A stretch of 64,000 nucleotides of DNA, taken from assembly GCA_965215115.1 (NCBI GenBank), contig OZ244050.1, forward strand, positions 2,294,001-2,358,000. Direction: 5' to 3'. The notes beneath the pieces were generated by a model. The model did not search any database. It had not been told where the DNA came from and worked only from the letters and a program-made list of their open reading frames with translations. Positions 1 to 7,888 of the stretch are shown piece by piece. The position numbers and the translations under genes were made by a program. Position 1 is the first letter of the stretch; the number at the start of each line of letters is the position of its first letter. The stretch is from CALDTK01 sp965215115. GTDB taxonomy: Bacteria > Bacteroidota > Bacteroidia > Chitinophagales > Saprospiraceae.

Positions 1-1052
1 AGGAGCCGGTGTTCGAGTCGCAGACCAAGACCAAGCTCGGGTCGACGAATACGGGTCCGGACGGCCCGACGCTGCGCACCTTCGTCAACGACTTCCTCGC
101 GAAGCACCTCGACGACTACCTCCACCGCAACCCGAAAGTGGCCGAGGCCATCAAGCGCCGCATCGAGCAGTCCGAGCGCGAGCGCAAGGAGATCGCCGGC
201 ATCAAGAAGCTCGCCAACGACCGCGCGAAGAAGGCCAACATCCACAACAAGAAGCTGCGCGACTGCCGCCTGCACTTCAACGACGAGAACAAGAAGACCC
301 CGGAGGAGGACCGCCTCGGTACGACCATCTTCATCACCGAGGGCGACTCGGCCTCCGGGTCGATCACGAAGGCGCGTGACGTGCAGAAGCAGGCGGTGTT
401 TAGCCTCAAGGGCAAACCGCTCAACTGTTTCGGGATGACGAAAAAGGTCGTCTACGAGAACGAGGAGCTCAACTTGCTCCAGCACGCGCTCGACATCGAG
501 GACGGGCTCGACAACCTGCGCTACTCGAACGTCGTGATCGCCACCGACGCCGACGTGGACGGGATGCACATCCGGCTGCTGTTGCTGACTTTCTTCCTGC
601 AGTTCTTCCCGGACATCGTGCGCGCGGGGCACGTGTACATCCTGGAGACGCCGCTGTTCCGTGTGCGCGACAAGAAGCAGACTTTCTACTGCTATTCTGA
701 GCAGGAGAAGATGGAGGCAATGGACAAGCTGCGGGGTCGCGCCGAGGTGACGCGCTTCAAGGGTCTCGGGGAGATCAGTCCGAATGAGTTTAAGGATTTC
801 ATCGGTGAGGACATCCGCCTGCGCCCCGTGGTGATGCGCGACGACCTCGACCTGGATCAACTCTTGCTCTACTACATGGGCAAGAATACCCAGCAGCGCC
901 AGGAATTCATCATCGACAACCTGAAGGTCGAGGAGGACATTTTGCCGGGCGAGATCCCGGGGATGGAGGTGGATGAATTGCAGGACGCTGGTGATGCGCC
1001 GAAGGCGCGGGGGCGGAAGGCCGCCAAGGCGCGGGCGGCGATGGCGGTGTAG
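1..1052 (+). CDS. parE: DNA topoisomerase IV subunit B, 3' part
   Basis: ATPase/TOPRIM subunit of the type IIA topoisomerase that decatenates chromosomes. The window opens inside the gene; the frame starts at base 3 and about 349 codons remain. Visible: the end of the transducer domain (FESQTKTKLG), the TOPRIM glutamate motif EGDSASGS, the acidic pair DADVDGMHIR, and RFKGLGEIS / GKNTQQRQEFIIDNL near the end. GKPLNCFGMTKKVVYENEE resembles Bacteroidota ParE rather than GyrB, which is why topo IV is preferred. The tail is basic and Ala/Lys-rich. The stop codon lies inside the left arm of a strong hairpin (1050-1105), the likely terminator. Confidence 0.88.
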   Translation, partial: EPVFESQTKTKLGSTNTGPDGPTLRTFVNDFLAKHLDDYLHRNPKVAEAIKRRIEQSERERKEIAGIKKLANDRAKKANIHNKKLRDCRLHFNDENKKTPEEDRLGTTIFITEGDSASGSITKARDVQKQAVFSLKGKPLNCFGMTKKVVYENEELNLLQHALDIEDGLDNLRYSNVVIATDADVDGMHIRLLLLTFFLQFFPDIVRAGHVYILETPLFRVRDKKQTFYCYSEQEKMEAMDKLRGRAEVTRFKGLGEISPNEFKDFIGEDIRLRPVVMRDDLDLDQLLLYYMGKNTQQRQEFIIDNLKVEEDILPGEIPGMEVDELQDAGDAPKARGRKAAKARAAMAV

Positions 1053-1105
1053 CTCGAACCTCTGGTTCGAGGAGGCACACGTCCTCGAACCAGAGGTTCG
1101 AGCTA
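1050..1105. terminator. 24-bp perfect inverted repeat between convergent genes
   Basis: Arms 1050-1073 and 1082-1105 are perfect reverse complements with an 8-base loop. It overlaps the parE stop and ends at the stop of the convergent DUF3291 gene, so it should terminate both. Each arm is itself a palindrome (CTCGAACC-TCT-GGTTCGAG), related to the repeats at 1693-1746. Confidence 0.8.
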
Positions 1106-1531
1106 CCGCCCCATCCCGAACACCGCCTCCCCGTACCCAAACTCCGCCACGTGATCCAGCTTCGCCTTGGCCTCCGCGAGCGTCGGGACGTGTCCTTCCG
1201 CCACCCACCACAGCGCCACGTACGGCTGCCGCATCCGCTCGAACCACTTGCGGCGACTCTTCAGGAAGTAGCTGTGCGCCGTGTCGTAGACGAAGTGCCG
1301 CAGGCTAGCCACGTCCTCCCAGACCGACATATTGACAATTACCATGTCGTCGCCGAAGGGGTGCTCGACGCCGGTGGCCCCGCTGCCGCCCTCGTCCGTG
1401 AGGCGCCACACGAAGCCGGGTTGGGCTTCCGCCAAAACATTCACCGGTGCGATAAATTCTCGAAACTCGAGCATCTCCGCGCTCGCGAGCGGCGCGACCA
1501 TCCGCGCGACGTTGATCTGGGCTACGTGCAT
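1103..1531 (-). CDS. DUF3291 family protein
   Basis: A 142-residue cytoplasmic protein of unknown function that matches the DUF3291 family, a dimeric alpha/beta-barrel fold related to the monooxygenases of the ABM type. Family features are the N-terminal AQINVARM, the central NMSVWEDVASLRHFVY and the KRRWFERM-like segment (SRRKWFERMRQPYVALWW). Length is usual for the family. It converges on parE and shares its terminator hairpin. A GTH motif copy encodes VLAEA at about residues 32-36. Confidence 0.8.
   Translation of the reverse strand: MHVAQINVARMVAPLASAEMLEFREFIAPVNVLAEAQPGFVWRLTDEGGSGATGVEHPFGDDMVIVNMSVWEDVASLRHFVYDTAHSYFLKSRRKWFERMRQPYVALWWVAEGHVPTLAEAKAKLDHVAEFGYGEAVFGMGR
1424..1438 (-). 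repeat. GTH motif, GTTTTGGCGGAAGCC
   Basis: Sense in the DUF3291 gene, read VLAEA. Confidence 0.75.
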
Positions 1532-1566
1532 GGCGGCAAGGAAAGCCGTTGCGCAGATATGGAGGT

Positions 1567-1640
1567 GGCTGGCTCGGGGCTCAGACGGTCGGCCGAAATG
1601 CGTTCACACGCAGGCCGACCGTCTGAGCCCCGAGCCAGCC
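1567..1640. repeat. 28-bp inverted repeat with 18-base loop
   Basis: Arms 1567-1594 and 1613-1640 are perfect reverse complements. It lies 35 bases upstream of the DUF3291 start and 160 upstream of the divergent GH78 gene, so it is not at a 3' end. An intergenic cruciform-type repeat of unknown role. Confidence 0.8.
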
Positions 1641-1692
1641 AGGCCCTGATAAGCCCTGGTAAAATGCCCTAGACGAGGACAACACTTACCAC

Positions 1693-1746
1693 CTCGAACC
1701 TGGAGGTTCGAGCTAACTCCGTCCACCTCGAACCTGGAGGTTCGAG
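1693..1746. repeat. Two direct copies of a 20-bp palindrome (CTCGAACC family)
   Basis: CTCGAACCTGGAGGTTCGAG occurs at 1693-1712 and 1727-1746, each copy followed by a near-identical spacer (gctaactccgtcca / gctacctccgtcca), giving a 34-bp tandem unit. Same family as the arms of the 1050-1105 hairpin. Confidence 0.8.
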
Positions 1747-1789
1747 CTACCTCCGTCCACGCCAGGACGCCCCGCCCCGCCTACACTGC

Positions 1790-1797
1790 TACTTTCG
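1790..1797 (+). promoter_or_regulatory. -7 box TACTTTCG, leaderless
   Basis: TACTTTCG, close to the Bacteroidota -7 consensus TAnnTTTG, ends 6 bases before the ATG at 1804. Transcription would begin at or next to the start codon. The same octamer precedes the genes at 40153 and 5966. Confidence 0.6.
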
Positions 1798-1803
1798 CTG
1801 GCG

Positions 1804-4089
1804 ATGCCCAAAGCTCTTAACCTTCTCCTCTTTACGCTACTGCTGGCTATCGGCACCCAGCTCCCCGCCCAAAATCCAGCCCCAGCGCAAGCCGACTGGC
1901 GCACCCACCCCGCCCTCACCGGCCGCCAAACCCCGCCCGACACCTGGCTCCGCGCTCGCACCCAAGTCAAGCTCGACGCGGCGCCCCGCACCTTCCCCCT
2001 CACCATCGCCGCCGACACCAAGTACTGGCTCTACGTCAACGGCGTGATGGCCGTCCGCGAGGGTGGCCTCAAGCAGGGGCCGACGCCCACCGACGTCTAC
2101 GCCGACACCGTCGACATCGCGCGCTTCCTCGAGGCCGGCGACAACGTCATCGCGCTCGAGCTCTGGCACTTCGGCAAGGACGGCTTCTCGCACCGCAACC
2201 TCCGGCGCGCGGCCTGGAGCGTGACTGGCCCCCCGGAGCTGCGCGAGTGGTGGGTGGCGCGCGACCCGGCACACTTCCGCGACACCATCGGCGCCCATCC
2301 CAACTACCGCCTTCCCGAGTCCAACGTCGCCGTCGACGGGCGGCTCTACGGCACGGACTGGCTGCAGGTCGACTACGTCCTCAGCCAGGACACGGCCTTT
2401 AGGCGTGCCGTCCCGCTCGACACGGCCCTCGGCGCCCTCGTCCTGCGCCCCATCCCACAGTGGAAGGACTTCGGCCGCAGGCCCTTCCCCGATCCCCTCC
2501 CGCGCGGCTTCGTGAGCGACGGCGATACGCTTTCGCTAAAACTCCCTTACAACGCCCAGGTCACGCCCTTCTTCGCGATCGACGCCCCGCGCGCCGGGAT
2601 GCGCGTCGACATCCGCACCGACAACTACCGCGGCGGCGGCCCACCAAACGTACGTACCGTCTACCTCACGCGCGCGGGCTCGCAGGCCTTCGAGACGCCG
2701 GGTTGGATGAACGGGCACGCCGTGCGCTTTCACTTCCCGGAGGGCATAGCAGTCCGTGGCATCGGTTTTCGCGAAAGCGGCTACGCCACCGAACGCGCCG
2801 GCGGCTTCCGCTCCGGCGACGCGGCCCTCGATACGCTCTGGGAGAAGGCCGCGCGCACGCTCTACATCACGATGCGCGACACGTACATGGACTGCCCCGA
2901 CCGCGAGCGCGCACAGTGGTGGGGCGACGTGGTCATCGAGCTCGGCGAGGCCTTCTACGCCTTCGACCCCGCCTCAACCCTCTTGGCACGAAAAGGCTTC
3001 AAAGAACTCTTCGACTGGCAGCGCCCCGACTCGACCATCTTCTCCCCGGTGCCGGCCGGCAATTGGAACCAAGAATTACCAACGCAGATGCTGGCTTCCG
3101 CAGGCTACTACGGTCTTTGGAATTACTATTACTTCAGTGGCGATAAAGCGCTGCTGGAGGAGGTCTACCCGGCTTTAGATCGATATATAAAACTTTGGCA
3201 AGTCGACGACGAAGGTCTCGTCATCCCGCGCAAGGGCGGCTGGACCTGGGGCGACTGGGGCGAGCGCAAGGACCTCTACCTGCTTTTCCAGGGCTGGTAC
3301 GGACTTGCGCTCAAGGGCTACGCCGAGACAGCCGAACTCACCGGCCACTCCGCCGACGCCGCCTGGGCCCGCGCGCGCATGGCGAGGCTCCGGGACGCCG
3401 TCCGCAGCAAGTACTACACGCCGAAGGGCTACGTGACCCCTGAGCACGAGTTCGCCCCCGACGATCGCGTGCAGGCCCTCGCGGTGCTCAACGGCTGGGC
3501 GACGCCCGACCAGTACGACGCCTTGCGGCAAAACTTACAGTCCGTCTACCAGGCCTCGCCGTACATGGAGCGCTACGTGCTCGAGGCCCTGATGCAGATG
3601 GGCTACCCCGACGACGCCGTGGCCCGCATGAAACTCCGCTACGCCAAGATGATCGACTCCGACCTCACTACCCTCTGGGAGGGTTGGGGCCTCGGCGCCG
3701 AGGGCTTCGGCGGCGGCACGTACAATCACGCCTGGAGCGGCGGCCCGCTCACGGTGATGAGCCAGCGCATTGCCGGCCTCACGCCCGCGGAAGCGGGGTG
3801 GGGGCGGTACCGACTCGCACCCCAACTCGGCAGCCTCCAGGATGTCGAGGCCTACGCACCCACGCCTCAGGGGGAGCTGCGCGTCAGGTGGAGCTGCGGT
3901 GAGAAGGGGCAACTCGTCGGAGCCATCAGTGCCCCCGCGACCCTCGAAGGCGAGTTGTTGATCCGCAGGATCGACGGCGCAGGCGCCCCGAAGGTGAAGA
4001 TCGACGGGAAGCGCGCTTCTTCGAAACTTGGAACAGAAGGCTACCTCTACCGTCTGCCGGCGGGCGCGGAAAGGGTGGAAATTCGTTAG
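1804..4089 (+). CDS. Secreted GH78-like alpha-L-rhamnosidase family glycosidase
   Basis: A 761-residue exported glycosidase of the six-hairpin (alpha/alpha)6 type, most like GH78 alpha-L-rhamnosidases. Residues 1-22 form a signal peptide ending ...TQLPAQ. An N-terminal galactose-binding-like beta-sandwich follows (KYWLYVNGVMAVREGG near residue 60). The catalytic-barrel signature DCPDRERAQWWGD lies near residues 362-374, WTWGDWGERKD near 480 and NHAWSGGP near 641. Substrate specificity cannot be told; unsaturated glucuronyl or fucosidase-like relatives are possible. No polysaccharide-utilisation partner is next to it. Contains three GTH motif copies. Confidence 0.8.
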   Translation: MPKALNLLLFTLLLAIGTQLPAQNPAPAQADWRTHPALTGRQTPPDTWLRARTQVKLDAAPRTFPLTIAADTKYWLYVNGVMAVREGGLKQGPTPTDVYADTVDIARFLEAGDNVIALELWHFGKDGFSHRNLRRAAWSVTGPPELREWWVARDPAHFRDTIGAHPNYRLPESNVAVDGRLYGTDWLQVDYVLSQDTAFRRAVPLDTALGALVLRPIPQWKDFGRRPFPDPLPRGFVSDGDTLSLKLPYNAQVTPFFAIDAPRAGMRVDIRTDNYRGGGPPNVRTVYLTRAGSQAFETPGWMNGHAVRFHFPEGIAVRGIGFRESGYATERAGGFRSGDAALDTLWEKAARTLYITMRDTYMDCPDRERAQWWGDVVIELGEAFYAFDPASTLLARKGFKELFDWQRPDSTIFSPVPAGNWNQELPTQMLASAGYYGLWNYYYFSGDKALLEEVYPALDRYIKLWQVDDEGLVIPRKGGWTWGDWGERKDLYLLFQGWYGLALKGYAETAELTGHSADAAWARARMARLRDAVRSKYYTPKGYVTPEHEFAPDDRVQALAVLNGWATPDQYDALRQNLQSVYQASPYMERYVLEALMQMGYPDDAVARMKLRYAKMIDSDLTTLWEGWGLGAEGFGGGTYNHAWSGGPLTVMSQRIAGLTPAEAGWGRYRLAPQLGSLQDVEAYAPTPQGELRVRWSCGEKGQLVGAISAPATLEGELLIRRIDGAGAPKVKIDGKRASSKLGTEGYLYRLPAGAERVEIR
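2528..2542 (-). repeat. GTH motif variant, GTTTTAGCGAAAGCG
   Basis: Antisense in the GH78 gene, read LSLK. Outer pair A/G mismatched. Confidence 0.6.
2765..2779 (+). repeat. GTH motif variant, GTTTTCGCGAAAGCG
   Basis: Sense in GH78, read GFRES. Outer pair is C-G. Confidence 0.6.
3520..3534 (-). repeat. GTH motif, C-form, GTTTTGCCGCAAGGC
   Basis: Antisense in GH78, read ALRQN; loop GCAA. Confidence 0.7.
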
Positions 4090-4096
4090 CCAAACC

Positions 4097-4332
4097 CCAA
4101 AACGAGAAAGAGGGCACCCCCGGGCCGCCCACCTGCTTTGCGTCCTGTTGCGTCTCCATCGCGTGGCCGCAGGCCCTCGCGTCCTAAGTATCGAGCCTCA
4201 AGCCAGCGGCACTCCAAAACGAGAAAGGGGGCACCCCCGGGCCGCCCCCCCCCCCTGCTTTGCGTCCTGTTGCGTCTTTATCGCGTGGCCGCAAGCCCTC
4301 GCGTCCTAAGTATCGAGCCTCAAGCCAGCGGC
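4097..4332. repeat. About 120-bp tandem duplication over the 3' end of tig
   Basis: Copy 1 (4097-4210) and copy 2 (4214-4332) are near-identical apart from a C-run expansion and a few substitutions. Copy 2 includes the last codons and stop of the trigger factor gene, so copy 1 carries a remnant of that 3' end. Confidence 0.85.
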
Positions 4333-5966
4333 TGCGCCCGCAGCCCCTCCAGCTCCTCGCCGACCTTCTTGTTGTACGCCTCCACGGTCTCGCTGAAGTC
4401 GGTCTCGTTCACGTACTGGCGCTCCCCGAGTACGCCTTCGTCCTCGAGTTTGGCGAGCAGCCGGGCCGTGAGCATCTCCTCGGTCATCTCCATCATCCGC
4501 TCGCGGTTCTGGAAGAGGTTTTGCCGGAAGGTGTCGAAGAACTGGTCGCGGAACTGGTCCGGGTCGAGGCCCATGCCGCCGAGCTGATTGCGGTACTCGT
4601 GCTCGACCATGGCGTCGATGTCCTCCTTCTGGAGTTCGACACCGTGACGTTCGACGAGCACGCGGCGCAGCGCCATCCACTTCAGGCGGCGTCCGAGCCC
4701 GTGGCGGTCGGCCTCGGTGAGCTCGTGGTCGTACTCGGGCTTGCGGTTCTCCTTTTTGGCGGCTTCGAGTTCTTCGTTGCGCGCAAGCTCGAGGCGGGCC
4801 TTGATGGCGGCGCGGGGGGTGTCGATCGGGTTGGCGCCGTCGAGCGCGTCGATGATTTGCTCGAGGGTAAAGTCGTCGAGGTTGTCCTGGCTATTTGCGG
4901 CGAACATCCGCTTGAACTCTTCGCGGGCCTCGTCCTGGGTTTTGACGGAAGTCTGCTCCCCGAAGATCTGCCGGTACAGCTCCTCGCCTGGCTCGGGCTG
5001 CTGCTCGCGGTCGACCTTGGCGATCGTGAAGGTCGTGGTGCCGTCTTCGGTGATGGCCTTCGCGAAGCGCTCCCTGACCTCGTCCTTGAGGTCGGCGAGC
5101 GCGAGGATGATCTCCGTGCCGCGGCCCTTGTCGACGAGCTTGTAGCGCGACTCCTCGATCATCTCCGACGGACGCAGGAAGTAGCGCTGGCGGGGGTCTT
5201 TGGGCTTGTCGGCGATGCCCTCGTCGTCGTCCTCGTCGAAATCATCGTCCTCGTCTACGACCTCGACATCGAGTTCCTCCACGTCGTCGCCGTCGGTGTT
5301 GGTGTCGGTGTCGGTGTCGTGCTGGTGCTCGGCGGTCTCGGCGTCGGCCCCGTCCTTGGCGTCGTTGCCGACGGTTGGCTCGGCGCTGTGGGCCCCGCCG
5401 GCGTCACCGTAGTACTTGGCGTCCTGCTCGGGGTCGCTCACGACGAGGGTCGCGAAGTCGTCCTCGGTCTCGACCACGTCGCGCTCGATGTAGTCCACGA
5501 AGCGCCTGGCGGCGTCGGCGATCTTCGCGTCGGCCTCCGCGTCGGTGAGGGCCACGGTGTAGCGGCTGATCGACTTGAGCACCGCGGTGTCGACGTCCGT
5601 GACCTTCGGCATCATGCCGCCCTCGAACTTGAAGGTAAGCGTCTCGTTGAGGTCGGGCGAGAGGTTGCTCAGGTCGGGCTCCTCGACGGAGGAGAGCTGG
5701 CCGAAGACCTCGAGGTTCTCGTCCTTGACGGTCTGCTCGATGACCTCGTCGAGGGACTTCGAGATCGCGTCCATGACGATGCCTCGGCCGTACTGCTTCT
5801 TCATGAAGGCCGCCGGGACTTTACCGGGGCGGAAGCCCTTTATCTTGGCGGTGCGGGCGAGCTTCTTGAGTTCGGCGTTGGCGCGGGTCTGGTAGTCCTC
5901 GGGGGCGAGCTCGACGGTGATCGTGAATTCGGCGGCGGAGGTGCGGTCGACGGTGGCTTGGGGCAT
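4320..5966 (-). CDS. tig: Trigger factor-like chaperone with acidic insertion
   Basis: Ribosome-associated folding chaperone. The N-terminal ribosome-binding domain is clear: IKGFRPGKVPAAFMKKQYG at about residues 42-60, containing the family's GFRxGxxP loop. The C-terminal helical arms run from about residue 300 to the end. Length is 548 residues against about 430-450 usual, because the middle, where the PPIase domain would sit, carries a strongly acidic low-complexity stretch (residues about 185-255, DEDDDFDEDDDEG) and no obvious FKBP signature. The divergent OsmC gene lies downstream. A CGAAAGTA/TACTTTCG box is 31 bases upstream of the ATG. Confidence 0.85.
   Translation of the reverse strand: MPQATVDRTSAAEFTITVELAPEDYQTRANAELKKLARTAKIKGFRPGKVPAAFMKKQYGRGIVMDAISKSLDEVIEQTVKDENLEVFGQLSSVEEPDLSNLSPDLNETLTFKFEGGMMPKVTDVDTAVLKSISRYTVALTDAEADAKIADAARRFVDYIERDVVETEDDFATLVVSDPEQDAKYYGDAGGAHSAEPTVGNDAKDGADAETAEHQHDTDTDTNTDGDDVEELDVEVVDEDDDFDEDDDEGIADKPKDPRQRYFLRPSEMIEESRYKLVDKGRGTEIILALADLKDEVRERFAKAITEDGTTTFTIAKVDREQQPEPGEELYRQIFGEQTSVKTQDEAREEFKRMFAANSQDNLDDFTLEQIIDALDGANPIDTPRAAIKARLELARNEELEAAKKENRKPEYDHELTEADRHGLGRRLKWMALRRVLVERHGVELQKEDIDAMVEHEYRNQLGGMGLDPDQFRDQFFDTFRQNLFQNRERMMEMTEEMLTARLLAKLEDEGVLGERQYVNETDFSETVEAYNKKVGEELEGLRAQPLA
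4518..4532 (+). repeat. GTH motif, C-form, GTTTTGCCGGAAGGT
   Basis: Antisense in tig, read FRQNL; outer G/T. Confidence 0.6.
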
Positions 5967-5996
5967 GGCGGGCGTTCGTTTGGGGCAAACGGGGCG

Positions 5997-6004
5997 CGAA
6001 AGTA
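5997..6004 (-). promoter_or_regulatory. -7 box TACTTTCG of tig
   Basis: TACTTTCG on the minus strand, 30 bases before the tig start. Same octamer as at 1790 and 40140. Confidence 0.5.
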
Positions 6005-6118
6005 CGGCGCGGGGGGGAAAGGGGGTTGGGTGGGCGGCTGCGCCTAGATGGGCGGCCTTTGGCCTTGATGGGCGCTTCGCTAGATGGGTGAGCCGTGATG
6101 GGGCCGGGGCATTCTCGA

Positions 6119-6565
6119 CTACCCTTGCGGGACTTCGTCGTGGTAGACCACGATGGTCTCCTGCTCCAGGTCGGGGTGGAGGGAGCGGCCGACGGGGCAG
6201 GCTTCGGCGACCTTGGCGATCAGCTCTCGCTGGGCCGGGGAGTAGTCGAAGTCCGGGGCGTAGATGACGGTGCGGACCTTGGTGATGCGGCGCGGGGGCC
6301 CGCCCATCACCTTGATGACCTCGGCGCGGGCGCCCGCGAAGTCGATCTCGCGATTCTCGAGGAGGATGGCGACGGTGGTGAGGATGCAGGCCGCGAGCGA
6401 GGTGGCGGCCAGGTCCGTCGGGCTGAAGGCCTCGCCCTTGCCGTGGTTGTCGACGGGCGCGTCGGTGATGATGGTCTGCCCGGAGGCGACGTGGGTGGCG
6501 GTGGTCCGCAGGCCGCCCTCGTAGGTGACGGTGGCGGTGAGGAGGGCGGCGGCGGAGTCGTGCAT
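6119..6565 (-). CDS. OsmC/Ohr-family peroxide-detoxifying protein
   Basis: A 148-residue OsmC-like protein, a small cytoplasmic thiol peroxidase family acting on organic hydroperoxides. Both family cysteines are present: one in SLAACILTTVAI, the other in ACPVGRSLH near the C terminus. Domain start HASGQTI/AFSPTDLAA is typical. The ATG at 6565 (MHDSAAALL) is preferred to an in-frame TTG at 6583. Which subfamily (OsmC, Ohr, YhfA) cannot be settled. Confidence 0.85.
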   Translation of the reverse strand: MHDSAAALLTATVTYEGGLRTTATHVASGQTIITDAPVDNHGKGEAFSPTDLAATSLAACILTTVAILLENREIDFAGARAEVIKVMGGPPRRITKVRTVIYAPDFDYSPAQRELIAKVAEACPVGRSLHPDLEQETIVVYHDEVPQG

Positions 6566-6725
6566 AGGGGGTTGGGGCCGCAAGTAAGAAATTTCCTACG
6601 CGGGATATGGCTGTGAACGTCTACGTGCCGGCGCTTTCCGCGCTTTCGTCTGGCCGGCGGGGGTGCGCCCGCTTACGCGGGATACGCACTTTTGCGCCCG
6701 CTTTACGCACCGCGCTAGCTGGTGC

Positions 6726-6740
6726 GGCTTTCGCCAAAAC
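6726..6740 (-). repeat. GTH motif, exact
   Basis: Intergenic, 25 bases before tRNA-Ser. Confidence 0.9.
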
Positions 6741-6765
6741 CTATTGTCTGGGTTTCGGCGACCAC

Positions 6766-6852
6766 GGAGGAGTGGCAGAGCGGTTGAATGTGCCTGATTC
6801 GAAATCAGGTGTACTCGCAAGGGTACCGGGGGTTCGAATCCCTCCTCCTCCG
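6766..6852 (+). tRNA. tRNA-Ser (anticodon CGA)
   Basis: Acceptor arms GGAGGAG/CTCCTCC pair fully; the anticodon stem CCTGA/TCAGG encloses loop TTCGAAA with anticodon CGA at 6800-6802; a long variable arm (GTACTC..GGGTAC) marks a class II tRNA; the T loop is TTCGAAT. Discriminator base G at 6852; CCA is not encoded. Confidence 0.95.
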
Positions 6853-7008
6853 CTGGGCGCGTTTGGCTCGCTCTGCGAGTGCGCCCCCGCCCACGTCGGG
6901 ACGATGCTTGCACAGAAGTTTTTCTCGGGCTGCTGTAACATCGTCGCTACCCAATCGTCCCGGCGTCATGGGCGCACGCCACTACTTCCTCCTGCTAGCC
7001 CTTGGCCT

Positions 7009-7023
7009 GTTTTGCCGAAAGGC
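7009..7023 (+). repeat. GTH motif, C-form exact
   Basis: Sense in the CarboxypepD_reg pseudogene, read FCRKA in the signal peptide. Confidence 0.85.
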
Positions 7024-7234
7024 CGACGCTCAGGCGCTCAACGGCGTAATCGTCGACGCCGATGGCGCGCCCGTCGCGTATGCCAACGTCTACCTCCCGG
7101 CGCTGGCCACCGGCGACGTGACCGATCCGCGCGGCAATTTCGCCTTCACGGCGGCCCAACTTACCGAGGCCTCGTTCACCACGCCGATGACGGTGAGCTG
7201 CATCGGCTTTCGGGACACCACCTTGTCTTTAGGC

Positions 7235-7249
7235 GCCTTGCGGCAAAAC
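7235..7249 (-). repeat. GTH motif, C-form, loop GCAA
   Basis: Antisense, read ALRQN; 9 bases from the next copy, opposite orientation. Confidence 0.75.
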
Positions 7250-7258
7250 CCGCGGCTC

Positions 7259-7273
7259 GTTTTGGCGAAAGCC
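7259..7273 (+). repeat. GTH motif, exact
   Basis: Sense in the same pseudogene, read VLAKA. Confidence 0.9.
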
Positions 7274-7888
7274 GCCTATGACCTGGCGGAAGTGGAGGTG
7301 CGGGACACGCGGCTCAGGTACGGGAAGTCGAAGCGAATGGGCGTAAGGGCACTAGCGATACCCGGTATTGTCTGCATGGGGGGTTACCATTTCCAAGGCC
7401 TCGAGTATGCCGTTGAGGTAAAGACCGACGCAACCTGCCGCCTCGAGAACTCATCATGCAGACGCGGTACTTGACTACGGATAGCATCCTCATCGAAATC
7501 TATACGCTTAAAGCCGATCGACAGATTGGCGTGCCGATCCAGCGGGAGCCCCTGCGGAAGGTGCTCACGAAGGCGCAGGTGGCGAAGGGCGTACGTCTCG
7601 ACATCGACGAGTTAACCATTAATGTGGCGGGCGATTTCGCGATCGCTATCGAGGTCCTCGATTTTTTCCGGCCCGACCAAAAAGGCTTCTTAGCGATAAA
7701 CATGCCCTGCCTCCCCGGCCGCAACCGATCCTGGGACAAGCAGCCCGACGGCACGTGGAAGGAGTCCGACTACGGCGGCGCCATGTACGTCCGCGCCCGC
7801 TGCGCGAAGTGACGATAGCCTAGCAGTCCCCCATCCATCAGCGCAGCGGTCTACTGTCCATCAGGCGCAGCCGGTCCACCAATCCTCA

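Larger units (their letters stand above)
6968..7812 (+). pseudogene. Frameshifted CarboxypepD_reg-like exported protein
   Basis: Starts at ATG 6968 with a signal peptide (HYFLLLALGLFCRKADA), then a carboxypeptidase-regulatory/CNA-B-like domain (LNGVIVDADGAPVAYANVYL) as in many Bacteroidota surface proteins. The frame runs out at 7474, while the natural continuation (LIMQTRYLTTDSILIEIYTL, then GDFAIAIEVLDFF to the end) sits in the next frame and stops at 7812. The two frames join well if one base is missing near 7428-7440 (GCAACC for GCAAACC gives DANLPPREL). Either a real single-base frameshift or an assembly error. Contains three GTH motif copies, two of them 9 bases apart in opposite orientation. 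Confidence 0.7.

Noticed and set aside
4260..6047. A 595-codon open frame opposite tig
   Set aside because: A GC-driven shadow; the protein on the other strand is a clear trigger factor.
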